From Lipingzhangella_A rawalii (GTDB taxonomy: Bacteria > Actinomycetota > Actinomycetes > Streptosporangiales > Streptosporangiaceae), in contig NZ_JAVLVT010000005.1 of the NCBI RefSeq assembly GCF_031628175.1, forward strand, positions 558,001-622,000: a stretch of DNA of 64,000 nt. Direction: 5' to 3'. Positions 25,960-33,490 of the stretch are shown here, piece after piece (position 1 is the first letter of the stretch; every line of letters starts with the position of its first letter). Position numbers and translations under genes: made by a program. Below the pieces are notes generated by a model. That model worked only from the letters and a program-made list of their open reading frames with translations. It ran no database searches and was not told the DNA's origin.

Positions 25960-26925
25960 ATGGTGCAGTACAGGTGTCGCGGCCTCGTCACGGCCGCGCT
26001 GAGTGCAACCGTCCTGCTGCTCGCGGCGTGCGGGCAGAGCGCAGCCGAGCCCGACTCCGAGGGCGACGGTGACCAGCTCGATCCGGACACGCTGGTGATC
26101 GGTGCGGTACCGGCCGAAGAGGCCACCGGGCTGCAACAGAGCTACGACCCGATCATCGAGATGCTGGCCGACGAAACCGGAAAGGATGTCGAGTTCGAGT
26201 CGGCCACCGACTACGCGGCGGTCATCGAGGCGCAGCGCAGCGGACAGATCCACATCGCCCAGTACGGGCCGTTCGCGTACTACCTGGCCGAGCAGGGCGG
26301 CGCCGATGTGAACGTGGCCGGTGTGATGATCCAGGAGGAGGGCGAACCCCCCGGCTACGTCTCCTACGGCCTGGCGCCCGCGGACTCCGACATTGAGGAG
26401 CTGGCGGATTTCGCGGACAGGGAGGTCTGCTTCGTCGACGCCAACTCGGCGTCGGGCTACATGTACCCGCTGGCGGGCCTCATCGAGGCCGGACTCGACG
26501 AGGGCGACTATGAGGAGGTCATGGCCGGCGGCCACGACGCCTCGGCCATTTCGGTGGCGAGTGGTGACTGTGACGCCGGGTTCGCCTTCGACAGCATGGT
26601 CGACGAGGTTCTCATCGAGGGCGGTGATCTGGAGGAGGGCGAGCTGAAGGTGGTCTGGGAGTCCGAGACCATCACCAGCGCCCCCATGGTCGTGCACGGT
26701 GGTCTGGACGACGAGCTGTACACCACGGTGATGGACGCTTTCGCCGAGAAGGCCAACGTCGAGTATCTCTCCGCCAACGGCTACTGCCCCTCCGAGGAGG
26801 ACTGCGACCTCAGCGACCAGGCGATCTGGGGGTGGGAACCGGTGCCCGACGACTTCTTCGACGGCCTGGAGGAGGTCTGTGAAACCACTGGTGCCCCCCA
26901 GTGCGAGGACCCCGAGGCCGGCTGA
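25960..26925 (+). CDS. phnD: phosphate/phosphite/phosphonate ABC transporter substrate-binding lipoprotein
   Basis: 321 residues. It has a type II signal with lipobox LLAAC (Cys near residue 25), then an acidic linker. The mature part has PhnD-family features: LVIGAVPAEEATGLQQSYDPIIEML, IEAQRSGQIHIAQYGPFAYYLAEQ, and a CFVDANSASGYMYPLAGL segment matching the ligand-loop region. ATG 25960 has GGGAAGG nine bases upstream. It heads an operon with an ATPase and a fused permease. The substrate (phosphonate, phosphite or other) is not determined; no C-P lyase or phosphite dehydrogenase gene is in the window. Confidence 0.9.
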   Translation: MVQYRCRGLVTAALSATVLLLAACGQSAAEPDSEGDGDQLDPDTLVIGAVPAEEATGLQQSYDPIIEMLADETGKDVEFESATDYAAVIEAQRSGQIHIAQYGPFAYYLAEQGGADVNVAGVMIQEEGEPPGYVSYGLAPADSDIEELADFADREVCFVDANSASGYMYPLAGLIEAGLDEGDYEEVMAGGHDASAISVASGDCDAGFAFDSMVDEVLIEGGDLEEGELKVVWESETITSAPMVVHGGLDDELYTTVMDAFAEKANVEYLSANGYCPSEEDCDLSDQAIWGWEPVPDDFFDGLEEVCETTGAPQCEDPEAG

Positions 26926-27011
26926 CCTGCCGCCCGGCCGAACCGGCACATCGGGCGGCGGGGCGGCGGCCCCGTCCGTGCCCGCCGCCCCGCCCCAGAA
27001 CGGGAACGTAC

Positions 27012-27866
27012 ATGGACGCGCACACCCACATCGCCCAGCCGCAGCCGGCCATCCGGTTCAGTGGCGTCAGCAAACACTTCACCCCGACCGTGACCGCGCT
27101 CGACGACGTTTCACTCACCGTCACCCCGGGCGAGGTCGCGATCCTGCTCGGCCTGTCCGGTTCGGGAAAGTCAACCCTGCTCCGGCACGTCGACGGGCTG
27201 CAACTACCCACGTCGGGTGAGGTCACGGTGCTCGGCGTCGACGTCGGTGCCGCCGGAACCCGTACGCTGCGTCGGCTACGCCGCCGCGTCGGGTTCGTGT
27301 TCCAACAGTTTCACTTGGTGGGGCCGCTGACCGTGTTGGAGAACGTCTGCACCGGGGCCTTGGGGCGCCTTCGGGGCCCGCGGCTGGGTCTCGTGACCTA
27401 CCCGCGAACCGTGCGCACCCAGGCCCTGGAGCAGCTCGATCGGGTGGGCATGGCCGACCGGGCCTTCCAACGGGCCGACACTCTCTCCGGTGGTCAACAG
27501 CAACGGGTCGCGGTTGCCCGCGCCCTCGTGCAACAGCCAGAGATTCTCCTCGCTGACGAACCTGTGGCCTCCCTGGACCCCGAGACCGCCGCCCAGGTCT
27601 TGGACCTGATCCGTCGCGTCGCCACCGAGGACCGTCTCACCGTGTTGTGTAGCCTGCACCAGGTCGATCTGGCCCTGGGCTGGGGCGACCGGGTGATCGG
27701 CCTGCGCACCGGAGCCGTCGTGCTGGACACCCCCACCGCCGGGCTGCGGCGCGCCGACGCGATGGCGGTGTACTCCCGGGTGGGCGTACACCTGGATCCC
27801 GAGCCGGCCGGTGGGTCCCTGGCCGGTCCCAGCGCCGCACCCGCCGGAGAAGGCGCAGCGAGGTGA
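27012..27866 (+). CDS. phnC: phosphonate-type ABC transporter ATP-binding protein
   Basis: 284 residues. It has Walker A GLSGSGKST (47-55), a Q-loop in VFQQFHLVG, signature LSGGQQQRVAVARAL, Walker B ILLADEPVASLDP and an H-loop in SLHQVDLA. The GPRLGLVTYPRT stretch is typical of PhnC-like ATPases. The C-terminus is a short Ala/Gly/Pro tail. ATG 27012 lies 86 bp after phnD. Its stop overlaps the permease GTG. Confidence 0.92.
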   Translation: MDAHTHIAQPQPAIRFSGVSKHFTPTVTALDDVSLTVTPGEVAILLGLSGSGKSTLLRHVDGLQLPTSGEVTVLGVDVGAAGTRTLRRLRRRVGFVFQQFHLVGPLTVLENVCTGALGRLRGPRLGLVTYPRTVRTQALEQLDRVGMADRAFQRADTLSGGQQQRVAVARALVQQPEILLADEPVASLDPETAAQVLDLIRRVATEDRLTVLCSLHQVDLALGWGDRVIGLRTGAVVLDTPTAGLRRADAMAVYSRVGVHLDPEPAGGSLAGPSAAPAGEGAAR

Positions 27867-29677
27867 GTACCGGAATGACGCAGGCCACCAGGGCGCCCGG
27901 CTCCACCGGTGCAGGCCAGCCTGAGCACCCCCAGCCACACCCGCCCGGGCCGCTGGCGCCCCGGCGCACACTGGCCACGCCCCGCCCCAACACCGTTGCC
28001 GCGGCGTTGGCCGTTGTGGCGCTCCTCGCGGCTGGCGTGTGGTCCCTGGTCGAGCTGCGGATCAATGCCGCAACCCTTCTCGACAGCGCCGACAACGCCG
28101 CGGACTTCCTGGGCCGCATGCTTCCCCTGGACTTTCCCCCTGCCGCCGAGATCGCCGGCCTGGTCGGTGAAACCCTGGCCATTGTCATCGCTGCGACCCT
28201 GCTTTCGGTTCTGCTGAGCGTCCCCGTCGCGATCTGGGCCGCCGCCAACACCACCCCCAACCCCTCGGTGCGTTACGCAGCCCGCGCCCTCATCGTGATC
28301 AGCCGTGCCATCCCGGATCTGGTGCTGGCCATCGTGTTTCTGCGCATCTTCGGCCTGGGCGCCCTCACCGGGGTGCTGGCGATGGGGCTGCATTCGGTGG
28401 GGATGGTCGCCAAGCTCTACGCTGACGCTGTCGAACAGATCGACGAGGGGCCGCGGACAGCCATCCGCGCCACCGGCGCCGGTCGCCGGCAGGAACTGCG
28501 TGCCGGAGTGATTCCGCAGGTCGTTCCGGCGTTCGTTGCCACCGCCATGCACCGGCTGGACATTAACCTGCGCATCTCGGTGCTGTTGGGTTTCGTCGGC
28601 GTGGGCGGCATCGGACTTGCGATCTCCCAGGCATTGGAGATCATGGACTACCAGCGCGGTATGGCACTGGCGCTGGTGGTGCTGGTGCTGTGCGTGGCGA
28701 TGGAGCTGATCTCGGGTGCGGTGCGCCGCGCCGTCCTGGGGCCCGCAGCGGCTGGTGCGGCGCCGACGGGCCTGACGGGGTTCCTCAGCCGCACGGTGCG
28801 GCCCCGCCGCCGCACAGGTGAACCCCAGCGGCCATCGCCGAGGGGCGGTGATCCCCGCGCGGACTCCGCCGCGGCCCTGCGCGTTGGACGGACCCGCCCA
28901 CCCTGGACCGCGCGCCGCGTGCTTCGCACCGGATATGTGGCCATCGCACTGGGAGTGGTTGCCGCCGCGCTGTTGCCCGTGGCCCGCGAGCTCAGCGGGA
29001 TCGCCGGAGCCGGCGCCGACGCTGTGGATGCGCTCCAGCGATTCTGGCCTCCCGAACACGGCGGCATCCTGCCCGCCCTCCTGGACGCCCTACTCGTGAC
29101 GGTTCAGATCGCCCTGGCCGCGACCCTGCTGGGCGCGATCCTTGCCCTGCCCGTGGGCGTGTTGGCCGCGCGCAACGTCGCCCCGAATGCGCGTATCGCC
29201 CAGACCTTGCGGATGTTCATCGTGTTCGTGCGCGGTGTCCCGGAACTGATCCTCGCTATCGTCTTCGTGGTGATGATCGGTCTCGGCCCGGTTGCGGGAA
29301 CGCTGGCCCTGGCCATCGGCGCCGTGGGCCTGCTCGGCAAACTGGTTGCCGATTCGGTTGAGGAGGTCGACCCTGGCTCCGAACAGGCCCTGCGCACCAC
29401 CGGAGCCAGCCGAACTCAGGTGTTCTTCGGCGCCACTCTGCCCCAGGCGCTGCCCGCCTTCGTCGCCCATCTGCTGTACCAGCTGGACGTGAATATCCGC
29501 TCTGCCACCCTGCTCGGTATCGTCGGCGCGGGCGGCATCGGTTTCTACCTGCTCAACGCCGCGCGGGTGCTGGAGTTCGGCGTCGTCACCTTCATTGTGC
29601 TCCTGCTGTTCGCCGTGGTGATGGCCGTGGAGGTGCTGGCCATGTGGCTGCGCCGCAGCGTCGGGGCAGCCCGGTGA
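27863..29677 (+). CDS. phnE: fused double permease of the phosphonate-type ABC transporter (PhnE-PhnE)
   Basis: 604 residues, about twice the usual PhnE length. Both halves carry a BPD permease domain with its own EAA-like loop: EQIDEGPRTAIRATGAGRRQ in the first half and EEVDPGSEQALRTTGASRTQ in the second, each followed by the P-Q-x-x-P-A-F-V-A and G-x-G-G-I-G segments. A basic, Pro-rich linker (about residues 300-345) joins them. The protein alone could therefore form the whole membrane channel. GTG 27863 overlaps the phnC stop; an ATG four codons later is the alternative start. Confidence 0.9.
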   Translation: MSTGMTQATRAPGSTGAGQPEHPQPHPPGPLAPRRTLATPRPNTVAAALAVVALLAAGVWSLVELRINAATLLDSADNAADFLGRMLPLDFPPAAEIAGLVGETLAIVIAATLLSVLLSVPVAIWAAANTTPNPSVRYAARALIVISRAIPDLVLAIVFLRIFGLGALTGVLAMGLHSVGMVAKLYADAVEQIDEGPRTAIRATGAGRRQELRAGVIPQVVPAFVATAMHRLDINLRISVLLGFVGVGGIGLAISQALEIMDYQRGMALALVVLVLCVAMELISGAVRRAVLGPAAAGAAPTGLTGFLSRTVRPRRRTGEPQRPSPRGGDPRADSAAALRVGRTRPPWTARRVLRTGYVAIALGVVAAALLPVARELSGIAGAGADAVDALQRFWPPEHGGILPALLDALLVTVQIALAATLLGAILALPVGVLAARNVAPNARIAQTLRMFIVFVRGVPELILAIVFVVMIGLGPVAGTLALAIGAVGLLGKLVADSVEEVDPGSEQALRTTGASRTQVFFGATLPQALPAFVAHLLYQLDVNIRSATLLGIVGAGGIGFYLLNAARVLEFGVVTFIVLLLFAVVMAVEVLAMWLRRSVGAAR

Positions 29678-29706
29678 CGCTGCGGCGCCCGCCCCGTCAT
29701 CGGCCC

Positions 29707-29720
29707 GCCCCGGTCGGGGC
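29707..29720 (+). terminator. weak hairpin after the phn operon
   Basis: GCCCC-GGTC-GGGGC makes a 5-bp stem with a 4-nt loop 30 bp after the phnE stop. It is a possible terminator; the evidence is modest. Confidence 0.35.
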
Positions 29721-29780
29721 CTGGGTGGCCCCAGGGCGGTAATGCCGTCTCGGGGTGTCCCCCAGACACTGGAGGTAGGG

Positions 29781-29835
29781 AGAAGCCGATGGGGGTTGGT
29801 AAAGGCCGATGGGGGTTGGTAAAGGCCGATGGGGG
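29781..29835. repeat. 20-bp tandem repeat, 2.8 copies
   Basis: Units at 29781-29800, 29801-29820 and a partial third at 29821-29835. The core is AAGGCCGATGGGGG; units one and two differ only near their 5' ends. The repeat is non-coding, between the convergent phn operon and DUF397 gene. Confidence 0.85.
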
Positions 29836-29861
29836 AGGGTTCCTGGGCGGTGTTCCGCGGG

Positions 29862-29898
29862 GGCGCCGGTAGCTCCGAGGGGAGGGGCTACCGGCGCC
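29862..29898 (-). terminator. terminator of the XRE/DUF397 pair
   Basis: A perfect 12-bp inverted repeat, GGCGCCGGTAGC at 29862-29873 and its complement at 29887-29898, has a 13-nt loop and lies 8 bp beyond the DUF397 stop. Confidence 0.8.
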
Positions 29899-29906
29899 TG
29901 GTGGGG

Positions 29907-30113
29907 TCAGGAGTTGGCGGGGGTGTCCTGGTAGACGTCGAAGTCGAATTCGCCGTTTTTGGCGCCGTTGAGGAAGGCGCGCCATTCGGTGCGGGTGTAG
30001 ATGTGGGGGCCGCGGTCGGGGTGCTTGCTGTCGGTGACGTGGAACTCGTCCCCGACCTGTTCCACCTGGACACAGGCGCCCTGCTGCGTACTGTAGCTGG
30101 ATGTCAACTTCAC
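29907..30113 (-). CDS. DUF397 domain protein
   Basis: 68 residues, the whole protein being one DUF397 domain: SYSTQQGACVQVEQVGDEFHV, then VTDSKHPDRGP and EWRAFLNGAKNGEFDF. These small proteins almost always accompany an XRE/DUF5753 regulator in actinobacteria and are thought to work with it, possibly as antagonist or partner. The ATG overlaps the stop of the regulator gene by 4 bp, so the two are translationally coupled. Confidence 0.92.
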   Translation of the reverse strand: MKLTSSYSTQQGACVQVEQVGDEFHVTDSKHPDRGPHIYTRTEWRAFLNGAKNGEFDFDVYQDTPANS

Positions 30114-30946
30114 GTGTATTCCTTCAGGTACTGGCGCATGAGGTCTGCTGAATCGTTCGGATTCAACGCGAATCCTAGGAGCTGCTCGAAGGCGTGGGAG
30201 CAGGTGGTGACTTCAGGGCTCCGCTCCAAGTACAGTTGCCCAGCCATCGTGTCCACGTAAACAACTCTGGTTCCTGCACAGTCAATCAACGTGAAGCTGC
30301 CCGAAGCGCCGGGATGTGCTCCTGCCGTATACGGGACCACCTGGATTGACGTGCGAGCCTGCCTGGACAGTTGCAGTAGGTGATCTATCTGGGCATGCAT
30401 CACGGCTCTGCCACCGACGGCTCTGCCTAGTGCTCCTTCGTCCATGATGGTGAGTAGGCGTGGTCGGTCTGCCTGATCCAGGATCTCCTGCCGAGCCATA
30501 CGCAGTTCCAGCCGGCGTTCGACCTCTTCGGTTGAGATCTCCTGTGGGCCATATTGCAGGATATGTCTGGCGTAGTCCGGAGTCTGGAACAGGCCCGGGA
30601 CCAGGATCTCGAAGGTCCGGATCTCGGCCGCATCAGCCTCCAGGTCGATGAGCGCCGCGTACTCAGGCTGAAGCAAGTCCCGGTACGGGTACCACCAGCT
30701 GGGTCGTTCGGCGAGGCGATAGAGGGTCATGACTTCCTCGCGTTCGTTCGCGCTGACGTCGTAGAGCGCGAACAGCTCGGACATGATGGCGCGTTTCGGG
30801 ACGCGCTCACCACGTTCGTAGCGCGCGAGAGTGGCCTGGTTCCAGCCGAGCTGCTCCGTTACCTCCGTCTGCTTGAGCGCCGCTCGCTTGCGAAGCTCGG
30901 CGAGCTTGCTCCCCAGGCGTCGATGTCGAATTCCCGCGTAGGCCAT
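30110..30946 (-). CDS. XRE-family regulator with C-terminal DUF5753 domain
   Basis: 278 residues. The N-terminal HTH_XRE lies at about residues 10-65 (RLGSKLAELRKRAALKQTEVTEQLGWNQATLARYERGERVP). It is followed by the DUF5753 ligand or partner domain, with FEILVPGLFQTPDYAR, RMARQEIL, LLTIMDEGALGRAVGG and TSIQVVPYTAGAHPG blocks. The ATG at 30946 has an AAAGG site; an upstream in-frame TTG at 30970 is less likely. Relatives such as WhiJ-type proteins influence development. It is divergent from an unknown gene with a shared operator region. Confidence 0.9.
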   Translation of the reverse strand: MAYAGIRHRRLGSKLAELRKRAALKQTEVTEQLGWNQATLARYERGERVPKRAIMSELFALYDVSANEREEVMTLYRLAERPSWWYPYRDLLQPEYAALIDLEADAAEIRTFEILVPGLFQTPDYARHILQYGPQEISTEEVERRLELRMARQEILDQADRPRLLTIMDEGALGRAVGGRAVMHAQIDHLLQLSRQARTSIQVVPYTAGAHPGASGSFTLIDCAGTRVVYVDTMAGQLYLERSPEVTTCSHAFEQLLGFALNPNDSADLMRQYLKEYT

Positions 30947-30976
30947 AGCCGACCTTTCTGGACATACCAAGGAGAA

Positions 30977-31020
30977 TCATATGTCTAGCTTGTGCATTCA
31001 CTTGCTTACTGTCATATGTC
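30977..31020. promoter_or_regulatory. paired TCATATGTC operator-like sites in divergent promoter
   Basis: TCATATGTC occurs twice as a direct repeat, at 30977-30985 and 31012-31020 (35 bp apart, close to 3.3 helical turns). The core CATATG is self-complementary. The left copy overlaps a possible minus-strand -10 (TATGAT, 30981-30976). The right copy lies in the spacer of the plus-strand promoter at 31002-31030. The likely ligand is the adjacent XRE regulator; this is inference. Confidence 0.55.
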
Positions 31021-31030
31021 AGTCTACAGT
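31002..31030 (+). promoter_or_regulatory. sigma-70-type promoter of the divergent unknown gene
   Basis: TTGCTT (31002-31007) and TACAGT (31025-31030) are separated by 17 bp, the optimal spacing. The start codon lies 33 bp downstream, with AGGAG at 31051-31055. Confidence 0.55.
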
Positions 31031-31063
31031 GAGGTAATCATCACAACACCAGGAGTGATCACT

Positions 31064-31444
31064 ATGCCAACCGTCTTCTTCCTCCGCTCGGTCGTCACAC
31101 CCACCAACCTGAACAGGCTTCCATCCTGGCGCTGGGTGGTGCTAGAGCGACTGGAGGAGGGCGAACCGGGGGAGTTCCGCGATCAGCTGTACCCGTGGAT
31201 GCGCGAGATGTTGGCGGGTGGGGACACCTTCGGGCTGTTCTGCGGGGAGTACGGCCTCGTCGAGGAGGAGGAACTCACCGAGGTGGGGATCCCGCTGCGG
31301 CCACCGCGTCCGTGCTGGCGGCACCAGCTGTCCGAGGCGTGCAGTTTCGAACCATCGCTGGAGACCTGTTACCGCGAGGAGCTGATTGTGTGGGACGGCA
31401 GCCAACCGCTGTTCCGCGAGATTGAGGAGCGCGTACCCGCCTGA
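31064..31444 (+). CDS. hypothetical protein divergent from the XRE regulator
   Basis: 126 residues, acidic overall, with several Trp and Cys residues (PCWRHQLSEACSFEP, then CYREELIVW). No signal peptide or membrane segment. I do not recognise the family. ATG 31064 follows AGGAG at eight bases. Its promoter carries one of two TCATATGTC sites, so it may be a direct target of the XRE regulator. It is convergent with the Uma2 gene, with only 14 bp between the stops. Confidence 0.65.
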   Translation: MPTVFFLRSVVTPTNLNRLPSWRWVVLERLEEGEPGEFRDQLYPWMREMLAGGDTFGLFCGEYGLVEEEELTEVGIPLRPPRPCWRHQLSEACSFEPSLETCYREELIVWDGSQPLFREIEERVPA

Positions 31445-31458
31445 GCGGCGCGGTGGCC

Positions 31459-32049
31459 TCAGCCCAGGCGACGACCGACCGCGGTCAGGTCGATGTCGAT
31501 CGGGTACGGCACGCTGACCTGGAGCCGGTCGTGGTGAATGCCGGTGGGAACGTATCCGGTGGCGGCCGGGTCACGCTCGTAGGCGTATACCACGGCCCGG
31601 CCCGCGGCGTTCTCCACGCGCCAGTAGTGCGGGATCCCCGCCGCGGCGTACTTGGGGGGCTTGGTGTCCCGGTCCCGATCCACCGAGTCCGGGGACACCG
31701 CCTCCACCACCAGGTGCACATCCGCCGGAAGGTAGTGGGTGCTCGGCTTGTCCCGGTCGTAGGCCTGTGCCGTGACCACGAGGATGTCCGGTTCGGGCAC
31801 CTGCCGTGCGCCGATGCGCAGGGCCATCTCGCGCTCCGCCCGCAGGTGTGGAGGAGCCTGCCGGTCCAACTCCCGCAGGATCAGGTTGATCACGCGGCTG
31901 TGCCACTTCTCCTGCGGACTTACGAAGACGAGGCTACCGTCGATCAACTCGGTGCGTGGTGGAAGGCCGGACATGCCGAGGAACTCTTCGGCGGTGAACC
32001 CTCCCGGCGGCGGAATCACCCAGTCGGGCAGGGCCTCAGCGGCGCTCAT
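31459..32049 (-). CDS. Uma2 family (DUF820) putative endonuclease-fold protein
   Basis: 196 residues. It is a PD-(D/E)XK-type fold. Conserved family points are FTAEEFLGMSGLPPRTELIDG, EPDILVV with the acidic D, and VEAVSPDSVDRDRDTKPPKYAAAGIPHYW, which holds the E and K. The family is abundant in actinobacteria and cyanobacteria; its role is unsettled. The ATG at 32049 has no strong ribosome site. Two GTTTCC-N4-GGAAAC dyads lie 28-66 bp upstream and suggest tight regulation. Confidence 0.88.
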   Translation of the reverse strand: MSAAEALPDWVIPPPGGFTAEEFLGMSGLPPRTELIDGSLVFVSPQEKWHSRVINLILRELDRQAPPHLRAEREMALRIGARQVPEPDILVVTAQAYDRDKPSTHYLPADVHLVVEAVSPDSVDRDRDTKPPKYAAAGIPHYWRVENAAGRAVVYAYERDPAATGYVPTGIHHDRLQVSVPYPIDIDLTAVGRRLG

Positions 32050-32076
32050 ATTGTTCAGGATATCTACAAGCGACCT

Positions 32077-32092
32077 GTTTCCCTAGGGAAAC
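32077..32092. promoter_or_regulatory. operator-like palindrome 1 upstream of the Uma2 gene
   Basis: GTTTCCCTAGGGAAAC is a perfect 16-bp palindrome. It shares the arms GTTTCC/GGAAAC with the site at 32100-32115; centre-to-centre distance is 23 bp (about two helical turns). It would cover the -35 side of a minus-strand promoter whose -10 may be TAGATA near 32060-32066. Confidence 0.65.
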
Positions 32093-32099
32093 TCCGTTA

Positions 32100-32115
32100 G
32101 TTTCCCCACGGAAAC
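32100..32115. promoter_or_regulatory. operator-like dyad 2 upstream of the Uma2 gene
   Basis: GTTTCC-CCAC-GGAAAC. The arms are identical to palindrome 1 but the four central bases differ, which is the pattern expected of a dimeric regulator reading the arms. The regulator is unknown. Confidence 0.65.
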
Positions 32116-32156
32116 GCCGTCAGCCCGAGTGGCGCTGTGTCCGTCCCGGCCGAACC

Positions 32157-33152
32157 TCAGGCGGCTGTGGCGGGTAGGTCCGCGGCTTTGGAGAGTAGCT
32201 CCACCGAGCGCATCCGGGCATTGAGATCGCCGGCCTGGTGCGCAACAATAACCTCATCCGCCCGGGCGTAGCCGGCGAACCAGGACAGGTAGTCCATGGC
32301 CTCCGCGCCGGTGCCGATGGCCGAGTAGGTGGCCATCTGCTGGATGCGCTGCCCGGCACGGGAGGCCAACAGGGCATCGGCCTCCTCGTCCGTCAACGCC
32401 TTGCCACCGGCCAGCAGCTGCACCGCCATTCGTCGCCGCGCACGGTGGGCCTGCTGCTGGGCCTCTTCGGTCGTGTCGGCGGCGGTAACGTTCATTCCCG
32501 CGATCACGTAGGGCTCGGCCAGCTGCACCGAGGGGGTGAACTCCGCGCGGTAGGCGGCCACGGCATCCACCAGCGCGGCCGGGGCGAAGTGAGAGGCGAA
32601 GGCGTAAGGCAGGCCCAGAGAGGCAGCCAGCTTCGCGCCGAACAGTGAGGATCCCAGGATGTACAACGGCACGTTGGTGCCCGTGCCGGGGATCGCGGCC
32701 ACGCCCGGGATCCGGGACTCTCCGGTGAGGTAACCCTGGAGTTCAAGGACGTCCTGCGGGAAGCTGTCCGCCGCCGAGCCGTCCCGACGCAGCGCCCGCA
32801 TGGTCGCCTGGTCCGTCCCGGGGGCGCGGCCCAAACCGAGGTCGATCCGGCCGGGATGCAGGGTCTCCAGGGTGCCGAACTGCTCGGCGATGGTCAGCGG
32901 GGCATGGTTGGGCAACATGACGCCGCCCGAGCCCAGCCTGATCCGTTCGGTATGCGCCGCGATGTGGCTGATCAGCACGCTGGTGGCGGAGGAGGCGATC
33001 GTGCTCATGTTGTGGTGCTCGGCGTACCAGACCCGGGTGTAGCCCAGTTCCTCGGCGCGGCGGGCCATCGTGACACTGGCGTCCAGACTGTCGCGCACCG
33101 TCATGCCGTCGGCGATGTGGGCGAGGTCCAGGATCGAGATGGGTACGGACAC
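32157..33152 (-). CDS. LLM-class flavin-dependent oxidoreductase (MsnO8-like)
   Basis: 331 residues. It is a luciferase-like (beta/alpha)8 barrel using reduced flavin. Diagnostic pieces are SILDLAHIADGMTVRDSL, RVWYAEHHNMSTIASSATSVLISHIAAHTERIRLGSGG (given here in parts of the usual family core), LGRAPGTDQATMRALRR and YILGSSLFGAKLAASLGLPYAFASHFAP. The substrate is unknown. GTG 33152 with a GGAAAGG site is preferred over the longer frame. The gene is divergent from rpmB-rpsN; the Zur box between them is 135 bp upstream of this start, so zinc control is possible. Confidence 0.88.
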   Translation of the reverse strand: MSVPISILDLAHIADGMTVRDSLDASVTMARRAEELGYTRVWYAEHHNMSTIASSATSVLISHIAAHTERIRLGSGGVMLPNHAPLTIAEQFGTLETLHPGRIDLGLGRAPGTDQATMRALRRDGSAADSFPQDVLELQGYLTGESRIPGVAAIPGTGTNVPLYILGSSLFGAKLAASLGLPYAFASHFAPAALVDAVAAYRAEFTPSVQLAEPYVIAGMNVTAADTTEEAQQQAHRARRRMAVQLLAGGKALTDEEADALLASRAGQRIQQMATYSAIGTGAEAMDYLSWFAGYARADEVIVAHQAGDLNARMRSVELLSKAADLPATAA

Positions 33153-33286
33153 GAGCGGGCCTTTCCGGGACGGCGAGTGATGCGGGGTGGGCGCGCGGCC
33201 CAGCAACCGGTCTTCCGGTTCGCTCAACCCCGCGCGGGCGGGCGCTATTTCCACTGCCGCGGGTTGCGTGTGTCATGCCCGTAGTT

Positions 33287-33301
33287 TGATAACGATTATC
33301 A
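33287..33301. promoter_or_regulatory. Zur box
   Basis: TGATAACGATTATCA has perfect arms TGATAA/TTATCA around CGA and fits the actinobacterial Zur pattern (TGA-rich arms around a short centre, similar to TGAAAATGATTTTCA). It precedes genes for zinc-free ribosomal paralogues, which are classic Zur targets. A promoter overlaps it: TTTGAT at 33285-33290, 16 bp spacing, then TATAGT at 33307-33312. Confidence 0.85.
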
Positions 33302-33306
33302 TTTTC

Positions 33307-33312
33307 TATAGT
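33307..33312 (+). promoter_or_regulatory. -10 element of the rpmB-rpsN promoter
   Basis: TATAGT, with TTTGAT at 33285-33290 as -35 inside the Zur box. Transcription would start near 33320, leaving a leader of about 170 nt before rpmB. Confidence 0.55.
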
Positions 33313-33490
33313 CTTGGGTGGTGTGGGCCGTGCCCAGCGACACCCGCGGCCCTTCGCCCTCCGGTCGGTGCCCCGGATTCTCCTCGCGGCACAGGCAGCC
33401 CGCGTCATCCCGCCCGACCGCGGGTTGCCGGCTCCGGCGGCCCGACCGGAGGACCCCGCCACCCGAGCACCCGCGACCAAGGAGGCCACC

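Noticed and set aside
27494..29059. 521-codon minus-strand frame
   Set aside because: Antisense to the fused phnE permease; His/Gln/Gly-rich shadow.
29781..29835. CRISPR-like short repeat array
   Set aside because: The repeat units are contiguous, with no spacers, and no cas genes are in the window.
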